12,590 nt of DNA from Lachnospiraceae bacterium. GTDB lineage: Bacteria > Bacillota > Clostridia > Lachnospirales > Lachnospiraceae. The notes beneath the pieces are model-generated. The model was given only the letters and a program-made list of their open reading frames with translations, did no database searches and was not told the origin of the DNA. Position 1 is the stretch's first letter. The number at the start of each line of letters is the position of its first letter. This document shows positions 1 to 5,842 of this stretch, piece after piece. The position numbers and the translations under genes were made by a program. The stretch covers positions 1-12,590 of the forward strand of contig JAAWLS010000038.1 in NCBI GenBank assembly GCA_022798035.1, written 5' to 3'.

Positions 1-59
1 TTGACGCGCCGAGCACAATTGTGAAGCAATATTTTCTTCTTGTGCGAGTGCGCATATTA
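1..59 (-). repeat. Structured intergenic repeat, copy at left edge
   Basis: This stretch forms an interrupted stem: GCGC (6-9) pairs with GCGC (50-53), and GCACAA (13-18) pairs with TTGTGC (40-45). The loop holds GCAATATTTTCTTC (26-39). A clearly related sequence lies at 11398-11446, where the loop reads GCGATATTATTCTTC (11417-11431) and is followed, as here, by GTGCGAG. In both places the stem sits directly beside a long palindrome in the same relative order. The stems differ in sequence but stay paired, which suggests a conserved structure. The element may continue beyond the window. Its function is unknown; it could be a miniature mobile repeat or a structured RNA. Confidence 0.5.
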
Positions 60-105
60 TTTTTGTCATATAGGAAATCCGAAGGAATTTCCTATATGAC
101 AAAAA
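60..105. repeat. Long palindrome, copy 1 (19-bp perfect arms)
   Basis: Perfect 19-bp inverted arms at 60-78 and 87-105 (core CATATAGGAAAT / ATTTCCTATATG) surround the 8-base centre CCGAAGGA. Related palindromes lie at 11327-11370 and 11451-11498 with the same AGGAAAT-CC-(G/A)AA-GG-A-ATTTCCT core. The outer arm differs from copy 3 (TTGTCATA here, TTATTCTA there), but each remains fully self-complementary. The arms carry T on the 5' side and A on the 3' side, so the palindrome alone is not a normal terminator. Its T-rich arm overlaps the U-tract of the adjacent terminator at 104-141. Confidence 0.75.
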
Positions 106-141
106 ACAGGGCTGCTGTAAAATGTTACAGCAGTCCTGTTT
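104..141 (-). terminator. Intrinsic terminator ending the XrtG operon
   Basis: On the minus strand, 20 bases after the stop codon of the lipoprotein gene, there is a hairpin with stem AAACAGG-x-CTGCTGTAA pairing to TTACAGCAG-x-CCTGTTT and a 4-base loop (CATT). One C/A mismatch interrupts the stem. The 3' arm runs into TTTTTT. Stem length, short loop and U-tract are those of a rho-independent terminator. On the plus strand the trailing sequence is only TTTATT, so the minus direction is favoured. The U-tract merges with the arm of the neighbouring palindrome. Confidence 0.85.
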
Positions 142-160
142 ATTCCCTTAAATCATTCGC

Positions 161-2314
161 TTATCGTTTTGAAAGATAATCCTGCAGAATATAGTAGGAC
201 TGTTTTAAACGTTCCCGGTAAGTAGGCTGTACCCATCCTTCCCAGGAATAGGAAGCGCTTACTCCGTCAATAGCAAATTTAATGTCATTGATAGATTCAT
301 AGGTAATCTCATCATGGTCATATAAATTGGCAATTCTCATTTTTGCATTAGGTTTGGAAATATTCAGCAGCAGCCATGGCAGACGAACTTCCACTACATC
401 GCCTTTTCTGCAGAAATCGGCGCGGGAATTGTAATCCGGTGATTCCGGGTCTGCATTCCCATAACGAAGCTTTCCTGTCTCCACCTGTTCTGTTCCCACC
501 AACGTCTCATTTTCATCCTTCAAGAGAACCGGTCTGTTCAACATCAGATTGATAGGCGCAAACGTATTAGTATCAGGCGCTGCATATCCCTCCTGTATTT
601 CCAGCACTTCACTGTCCGCATACAAACCAGTGGTATACAGCCAGTAGTTCACATCATAATAGGGGTCAACCAGAAGCCTGCTGTCTTCCTCTCCCTTTAG
701 TTCAAGGGAAAAATCCGCTCCGTCATACTTTGAATTCCCCTGATTTTCTATGGTGTCTATCATAATCTGCTGATTCTCACTGCAGCCTTTTATCATCAAA
801 TATACATAGGCCTCATCACTTCTCACATAGAGCTCTGTATTTCCGCTGGTGAGCAGAGGTTTTTCTCCCTCCCACTCCTTTGCATCTCCATCCACAGTAC
901 AGGCTGCCGTCTCTCCTGGGTCAAAAGATAATAAGCCAAAAAACTGTTCGCTGGTCTGCACGTCGCACCAATAAGGTCTGACCTCAGAATCCGTGTAATC
1001 CATGGTATTCCATGTCCGCTTAAACCATTCATCCTGCCAGATAAACACATAAGCTCCCGCGCATCCTGTCTCAATAATATCACCCAGCATAGAGACAATG
1101 GCATTTCCCTGTTCCTCTTCGGTCAAACCGCCCTGACTAAAGCCTGGGTCCTTAGCCATATGCGTAATTCCTCTTGAGGCAGGCACCCCAAACTCAGAAA
1201 TCACAATCGGCATCGTGTGGTGAGCATTCAAATCGCTGAGATAGTGCTTATAGGGATTGGGCGGCTCATCTGTCAGCAGTTCCGGCGCATACCGCATCAT
1301 CTCCGGATAATAGGGGTATACGTGATAGGAGGCAAAAAGACCTGCCTTGAACTCCGGCTTTGTCTTGATATGCTCCGCATCTACCGGAACAGCATCTTCC
1401 ATCTCGGGATTTGGTTCTCCGGGGTGGTCTAACGGGTCCGTAGTCACCCAATTGGCAAAAGCAGTAGGGTGCTGCATTTTGTAATTCTCTGTCTCGTGGG
1501 AAATGCAGGCGTCCAGCCCGGAAGCCAGAAATACCTCAAAAGGAGAAGCCTCCTCTGCATAGACATAATTTCCATCAAAAGAAGTCTTATCTGCATTATT
1601 TTCATTGGTATTGATGACAAAATCAGGCTGCCATTCAATCCCCAGAATCCAGCCCATTAAATACTGCGATACGTCAGAAGTGTAGGTGCCGCTGGCATTA
1701 CCTGGTACCGGCTCAATCACTGCGTTTCCATGGACCACATCCACAATCGTCTTGCACATCTCAATCCAATCATTTGCAATTTTGCCATCTTCTCCGTAGG
1801 CGTCGCTGATGTTGCTGATATCTTCCTCATTGTTATAAACTCCCTGTATAAAATAGAGAGGCTCTTCTGCTCTTGCATTGTACTCTGCAAGAGCCTCATA
1901 AAATTCCGGCATCAAAATAGTATAGACACGAATCGTATTTGCATGCATTTCACTAATCTGCCGGAACCACCGCTTATAATCATCTTTTGTAATAGCAAAT
2001 TCTCCTGGGAAAGCTCCCGGCTTCCCTGCGCCGATATTCACGCCTACAGAAAATGTGTCCTGCCACTGGCCGTCTTTTCCATAAATCTGAAATTTCTTTT
2101 CACTCGTCCGAAAAGTATAACTGACACCATCCTCTGTATATACCGGCATAGTATTTCCAATATTTTTTTTCTTCTGGTCTGTCTCAGTTTTCAGCGTATC
2201 TTTGGTTCCTGAATCAATCGTCAACTCCGACTCTTTGCGTCCACATCCAGAAAAGAGAGATGCTGTCAAAATCAGAGCCAACGCTGCCATGGCACCTCTT
2301 TTTAACTTTTTCAT
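161..2314 (-). CDS. Lipoprotein glycoside hydrolase-like protein with C-terminal DG-W beta domain
   Basis: Last gene of the operon, predicted to be anchored outside the membrane by lipid. The signal is MKKLKRGAMAALALILTASLFSGC, with Cys24 as lipidation site. Residues about 85-460 look like a clan GH-A TIM barrel: IRVYTI (strand end), GIEW with Glu227 as acid/base candidate, ISEFG with Glu374 as nucleophile candidate, and an aromatic WQDEWFKRTW stretch near 426-435. Residues about 472-655 resemble a CBM9/DOMON-type beta domain opening with VDGDAKEW (474-481), the same motif seen three times in the 760-residue protein of this operon. A likely job is trimming or binding the glycan made by the locus; the exact family and substrate are not recognisable. 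An upstream in-frame ATG at 2345-2347 overlaps the stop of the preceding gene (ATGGTAG) and has a closer AGGA, but would put 11 extra residues before the lipoprotein signal, so I prefer 2314. Confidence 0.75.
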   Translation of the reverse strand: MKKLKRGAMAALALILTASLFSGCGRKESELTIDSGTKDTLKTETDQKKKNIGNTMPVYTEDGVSYTFRTSEKKFQIYGKDGQWQDTFSVGVNIGAGKPGAFPGEFAITKDDYKRWFRQISEMHANTIRVYTILMPEFYEALAEYNARAEEPLYFIQGVYNNEEDISNISDAYGEDGKIANDWIEMCKTIVDVVHGNAVIEPVPGNASGTYTSDVSQYLMGWILGIEWQPDFVINTNENNADKTSFDGNYVYAEEASPFEVFLASGLDACISHETENYKMQHPTAFANWVTTDPLDHPGEPNPEMEDAVPVDAEHIKTKPEFKAGLFASYHVYPYYPEMMRYAPELLTDEPPNPYKHYLSDLNAHHTMPIVISEFGVPASRGITHMAKDPGFSQGGLTEEEQGNAIVSMLGDIIETGCAGAYVFIWQDEWFKRTWNTMDYTDSEVRPYWCDVQTSEQFFGLLSFDPGETAACTVDGDAKEWEGEKPLLTSGNTELYVRSDEAYVYLMIKGCSENQQIMIDTIENQGNSKYDGADFSLELKGEEDSRLLVDPYYDVNYWLYTTGLYADSEVLEIQEGYAAPDTNTFAPINLMLNRPVLLKDENETLVGTEQVETGKLRYGNADPESPDYNSRADFCRKGDVVEVRLPWLLLNISKPNAKMRIANLYDHDEITYESINDIKFAIDGVSASYSWEGWVQPTYRERLKQSYYILQDYLSKR

Positions 2315-2340
2315 TTTGTATTCGTATCCTTTCCTGCCAT

Positions 2341-2823
2341 CTACCATTTTTTATCCTGACCCTCGATAATCTGGTCCACCACATACTTGACAACACCGGA
2401 AATCTGCTCTGTCTGCTTCCTTCCCACCTGTTCAATAAATTCCGGGTCATTTCTGTGACTGACGATATAACTTCTAGTAGGCGTCTCACTGCCCTCCATA
2501 GATACCAGCTCACCGCCATGTTCCCGCAACAAATCTTGGAGTTCATCGTTAAAATGGTCTGTTACGTTTTCAATGGTAGGCACAATAATATCAAAAGGCT
2601 CAATGGTATTTAAAATTTGATTCTGGTATTTATCCAAATACTGCTCAATCAAATTCTCAAACGTCCGGAACTCCACAAATTCATCCCCCGTGACAATCAT
2701 CGTTACGATAAATTCCCAGGTATGTGGATGGGTCTGACCCTGCTTTCCATTGATTACAATGTAGTGGTTCATATTCAAATAAGATTTCAGACGATATTCC
2801 CGATACAATCTCTCTTTTCTCAC
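2341..2823 (-). CDS. 6-pyruvoyl tetrahydropterin synthase-like protein of XrtG system (second copy)
   Basis: A 160-residue soluble protein of the PTPS/QueD fold, matching the small exosortase-G-associated family I recall as TIGR03112. The zinc-binding histidines are present: His20 (NMNHY) and His32/His34 (THPHTWE). The PTxEN motif is at 82-86 (PTIEN) and the conserved Glu is at 113 (GSETP). The catalytic Cys of true PTPS/QueD, four residues before HxH, is Gln28, so ordinary pterin or queuosine chemistry is doubtful. No folate or queuosine genes are nearby. A charged tail (about 125-160) extends beyond the core. Translation starts at GTG (2821-2823), whose GTGA overlaps the TGA of the upstream gene, implying translational coupling. 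The next ATG in frame would remove the first beta strand. Its role in the locus is unknown; metal binding or recognition of a nucleotide/lipid-linked intermediate are guesses. Confidence 0.8.
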   Translation of the reverse strand: MRKERLYREYRLKSYLNMNHYIVINGKQGQTHPHTWEFIVTMIVTGDEFVEFRTFENLIEQYLDKYQNQILNTIEPFDIIVPTIENVTDHFNDELQDLLREHGGELVSMEGSETPTRSYIVSHRNDPEFIEQVGRKQTEQISGVVKYVVDQIIEGQDKKW

Positions 2824-3878
2824 TGATTTGCCACCGCCTTCCAGAATTTGTCAAATTGGGATTTATAGCTGTTCATGTTATCCTCGCAGTATAAATCTGC
2901 CACGCCGTGTACGTTCCAATTTTCCAGAGATTCGATAATCCTGTCACTGACTGATTTCTCGTAACGGACAAAAACCAAGAGAATCTGCCGCTCATCCATA
3001 GAAAAACGCAGTACATTATTGTCCAGCACAATCTGCATATGTTCAAAAAATTCGTCCCGCGCTTCCTCAGACTCCGTTTCAAACACTGCAAAGTGCAGAG
3101 GATAAACTCCTTTTTCATCCAAAGTGCTCAAAAACTCGTCCAGCACAGTATTTTTAAACACATGTTTGCTAGCGCTGAAGGCATATTCGCGCTTCAGCTG
3201 TTCATCTAACAGCTCAATCTGCTGATTCTGCCATATTGTGCGCTCCTCTTGCTTATCAAGTCTGATAGCCTGGTGGCTGATTTTTCGGGACATCACCATA
3301 CTCAGAATAATCAAAAGAGCCAACACCATAGAGAGAATAATGATAATGGAATTGCGGCATTCCAGCAGAATATTGTCTTCCAATACCACTTTGTCATAAG
3401 TCAGAAGACAGACTCTGTACTGCTCTCCCTGCCAGGTAAAAATCATACCAGAAGCGATAAAACGGTCCTCGTCCAGATAAATAATCTGATGCCCCACCTG
3501 ATTGTTACCCAGATTGTTCATAAAATCAGAAGCCGTCTCACTGGCATAATAAGTTCCGTCTGTAAAGCCTTTATAACGATTTGTCTCTGTAACGCTCTTT
3601 ACAAACAAAATGGAATCTCCCTTGCTCAAAGTCCAATATTTGCTGGCAGTGGCGTCCAGGGAGCTGATAATCTCCGTGATATCCGCCTCCGTTCCCTGTC
3701 CTTCCAAACGGTTAATCTCATCCAGCACAATCTTTACATATCCATCCTGTTCTGCGCCGTAAATTTCCAGGAATCTCGTCTCATAGTTATTCAGCTGATA
3801 GACGATAAACACATCTGCCGCCATAGCAAAAAATACCACAACCGCTGTCAAAATAAAAAAATTAAATTTATGTTTCAT
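2820..3878 (-). CDS. Two-pass membrane sensor with degenerate GGDEF-like cytoplasmic domain
   Basis: A 352-residue protein: first membrane segment about 8-28, an extracytoplasmic domain about 29-175, second segment about 176-196, a coiled-coil-like stretch about 204-232, then a cytoplasmic domain about 233-350. In that domain RFSMDERQILLVF (291-303) aligns with the RYGGDEF-x-x-LL core of diguanylate cyclases, with SMDER in place of GGDEF. The first block reads SKHVFKNTVLDEFLSTL where DxLTGLxNRxxF is usual. Catalysis looks lost, and I see no RxxD inhibitory site before SMDER. By analogy with degenerate-GGDEF regulators such as PelD and Listeria PssE it may tune glycan synthesis; c-di-GMP binding is unproven. 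ATG at 3876-3878 is chosen because TAGGTGG, overlapping the upstream TAG stop, sits 8 bases before it. A GTG at 3888-3890 is less likely. Confidence 0.7.
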   Translation of the reverse strand: MKHKFNFFILTAVVVFFAMAADVFIVYQLNNYETRFLEIYGAEQDGYVKIVLDEINRLEGQGTEADITEIISSLDATASKYWTLSKGDSILFVKSVTETNRYKGFTDGTYYASETASDFMNNLGNNQVGHQIIYLDEDRFIASGMIFTWQGEQYRVCLLTYDKVVLEDNILLECRNSIIIILSMVLALLIILSMVMSRKISHQAIRLDKQEERTIWQNQQIELLDEQLKREYAFSASKHVFKNTVLDEFLSTLDEKGVYPLHFAVFETESEEARDEFFEHMQIVLDNNVLRFSMDERQILLVFVRYEKSVSDRIIESLENWNVHGVADLYCEDNMNSYKSQFDKFWKAVANQ

Positions 3879-3890
3879 AAGCTTGCCCAC

Positions 3891-5255
3891 CTACTCGTAA
3901 TTCACTGCTTTCCGCGCCTTCTGCAACAAGTTCATAGGTTTCTGCGCCTCTGTTTTCAACTCTGCCTCAAAGTCTTTGCGCTCATCTGTCAATGTGCGGG
4001 TTTTCCATGCGCTGTCTGTATTAATGCTGTTAATCACCCCTGCAAACCGGATAAAGAATACGATAAAATTAAAAAACGGCAACAGAGGCACCACATACCA
4101 ATGCTTTCGATAATACCGCTTCAAATCATCAAATTCCTGCAAAAATCCTACCGTAGAACAGTAATAACAATAACCGCTGATAATGTACATCAGGAAAATA
4201 ATTCCTGTAGAAATCAAAATTACTTTTGCTGAATAGTTCATGCACATGAGACAAATCAATGCCAGATACCAGATTAAACGAGGAAAAGCAAAAGTGTGGT
4301 CATACATCAGTGTCCGCACCATGACATTTGTAAACATTTTATGGACTTTTAAATCCTTCTCCAGAAACTGGTGCGATACCTCCAGACTTCCTCTCTGCCA
4401 GCGTTGTCTCTGGGTGTAAAGTTTGTTCACTCCCTCAATAGGGTCTACACAAAAAATCGCATTCTCGCAAATCTCTACTTTTATCTTCTGAATAAAACGC
4501 ATTTGAAATGTGATATTCGTATCTTCGCAAATGGTGTCTGTATTATAGAGCTGAGATTTCAGCACTGCCGACTTCCGAAATGCAGAAAAAGCTCCGGAAA
4601 GGGTGTAGATGGAATTGGTCTCGGAGGCATAATTCCGTCCCGCCAGGAAAGCCTGGGCATACTCCATAAATTCCATTTTCCGCAGCAGCCGCGCAAACAC
4701 TCCCCTATACTCTTCAATCATCTCGGGCATGGTGAGAATGGCGCCTGTCATACAATCCACATCCGGGCACGCTTCAAATTTGCGCACCATGTTGCTGATG
4801 GCGTGAGGTTCAAACTGCCCGTCACTGTCCACATGAATGATATACTTGCCGTCTGCATTAAACAGTGCCAGATTCAACGCACGGGATTTTCCCTGTTTGG
4901 CATTGAGCCACTGCATCAGCAAATCCGGATATAATTCCTGACATTTCGTGTACACCTGAAAAGAATTGTCCTTTCCCTGATTATTTACCAGAAAAATACG
5001 CATCTTGTCATTGGGATAATCACTGTCGTTGATGGACTGAATGCACTCCTGAAGAGAATCCTCAGAATTGTATACCGGAATAATCAAAGTGATTTCCGGC
5101 CAGAACACTGGGTCCTCATATTTTTTAGGAAACAGTCTCTTTTTTATCAGAATCAGGACACTGCCCATAGATGGAATGATTTCCATAACCAACGGGATAA
5201 TAATCCATGCCGCCCAAAACAATATGGAATTTAAAAAATTACTTATCACTGTCAT
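3891..5255 (-). CDS. Family 2 glycosyltransferase, exosortase G system-associated
   Basis: A 454-residue membrane glycosyltransferase of the processive GT2 type (related to cellulose and hyaluronan synthases; the XrtG-associated family I recall as TIGR03111). It has an N-terminal membrane segment (about 8-36) and a catalytic domain starting at ITLIIPVYN (55-63). The nucleotide/metal-binding HVDSDG is at 141-146 (Asp143, Asp145), CEDT at 243-246 gives the acceptor-side Asp, and QRQRW (282-286) is the QxxRW motif of processive enzymes. C-terminal membrane segments lie at about 325-375 and 388-410. It probably polymerises or transfers a sugar from a UDP-sugar on the cytoplasmic side; the sugar cannot be read from the sequence. 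The start MTVISNF at 5253-5255 overlaps the xrtG stop by 17 bases. A start further upstream would add a charged stretch and a 68-base overlap, so I rejected it. Confidence 0.88.
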   Translation of the reverse strand: MTVISNFLNSILFWAAWIIIPLVMEIIPSMGSVLILIKKRLFPKKYEDPVFWPEITLIIPVYNSEDSLQECIQSINDSDYPNDKMRIFLVNNQGKDNSFQVYTKCQELYPDLLMQWLNAKQGKSRALNLALFNADGKYIIHVDSDGQFEPHAISNMVRKFEACPDVDCMTGAILTMPEMIEEYRGVFARLLRKMEFMEYAQAFLAGRNYASETNSIYTLSGAFSAFRKSAVLKSQLYNTDTICEDTNITFQMRFIQKIKVEICENAIFCVDPIEGVNKLYTQRQRWQRGSLEVSHQFLEKDLKVHKMFTNVMVRTLMYDHTFAFPRLIWYLALICLMCMNYSAKVILISTGIIFLMYIISGYCYYCSTVGFLQEFDDLKRYYRKHWYVVPLLPFFNFIVFFIRFAGVINSINTDSAWKTRTLTDERKDFEAELKTEAQKPMNLLQKARKAVNYE

Positions 5256-5838
5256 ACCGGAAACTTCCCACCTTCTGTTTGATAATCTGCGGTTTCGTAA
5301 ATACATAAAAATATATCATGACGGACAGTCCATAAAAGACAAAACGGCCTACAAAGGTATGGGCAACATAATAAGTGTCAATTCCGCCAAAATAAATCAT
5401 CAGACAAATTACCGTAATACGCAGAGCATTTGACAGTACCATGGCAATCACGCCCAGCACTCCCACATACACACGTTCATACACCGTATACACCCGATAA
5501 AACATCAACAGAGAGAGATAGGCAATAATCTCAATAATTCCGGAACACTCGAAATCAATTCTCAGAGAAATGGCTCCCACTGCCGACTCCACAAAAATAA
5601 CGCCATATTTGTAATGAGCGCTGTAGATACCTGCTGCTTTTCCCGGAAGACTTGACAAAAGAGCAACAATTCTCGCCAGAGGCTGCGTCAAGAAAGGCTG
5701 CAAAAATACCAGCATCAGAATAAATGCTCCTGCGCTTCCCACCAGAAAATGCCAGAAGTTCAATTTACTCTTGTTCAATATGTGCAACACAAACAGCCAT
5801 ATCAGCAAACCGATGAAGCCTACGACATATTTTATCAT
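5239..5838 (-). CDS. xrtG: Exosortase family protein XrtG
   Basis: A 199-residue polytopic membrane protein of the exosortase/archaeosortase superfamily, Gram-positive XrtG branch (recalled as TIGR03110). The proposed catalytic residues are all present in the expected order: Cys98 in FECSG, Arg140 in SNALRITVI, and His160 in YYVAHTFVGR. Each lies near the end of a predicted membrane helix. Exosortases are proposed to cut C-terminal tripartite tails of secreted proteins and transfer them to an acceptor in the envelope. The most plausible substrate here is the 760-residue protein two genes upstream. Identification is supported by its neighbours: the dedicated glycosyltransferase follows with a 17-base overlap, and two PTPS-like proteins are in the same operon. 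ATG at 5836-5838 has GGAG 7 bases upstream, inside the end of the preceding gene, which stops 4 bases before. Confidence 0.92.
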   Translation of the reverse strand: MIKYVVGFIGLLIWLFVLHILNKSKLNFWHFLVGSAGAFILMLVFLQPFLTQPLARIVALLSSLPGKAAGIYSAHYKYGVIFVESAVGAISLRIDFECSGIIEIIAYLSLLMFYRVYTVYERVYVGVLGVIAMVLSNALRITVICLMIYFGGIDTYYVAHTFVGRFVFYGLSVMIYFYVFTKPQIIKQKVGSFRYDSDK

Positions 5839-5842
5839 TTTA

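Noticed and set aside
60..105. Palindrome copy 1 as a bidirectional terminator on its own
   Set aside because: On either strand the 3' arm is followed by A residues rather than T, so it lacks the U-tract; the adjacent hairpin at 104-141 is the terminator.
2341..2823. Queuosine (QueD) or tetrahydrobiopterin synthesis gene
   Set aside because: The catalytic Cys is replaced in this copy and in the 117-residue copy, and no queC, queE, queF or folE is nearby.
3879..3890. GTG start at 3888-3890 for the GGDEF-like protein
   Set aside because: It would leave the TAGGTGG ribosome-binding site inside the start region; the ATG at 3876-3878 is correctly spaced and directly precedes the membrane segment.
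3249..4232. Long open frame on the plus strand (327 residues)
   Set aside because: It lies wholly antisense to the GGDEF-like gene and the glycosyltransferase gene, has no family resemblance, no good ribosome-binding site, and a composition rich in His, Gln and Ile typical of antisense reading.
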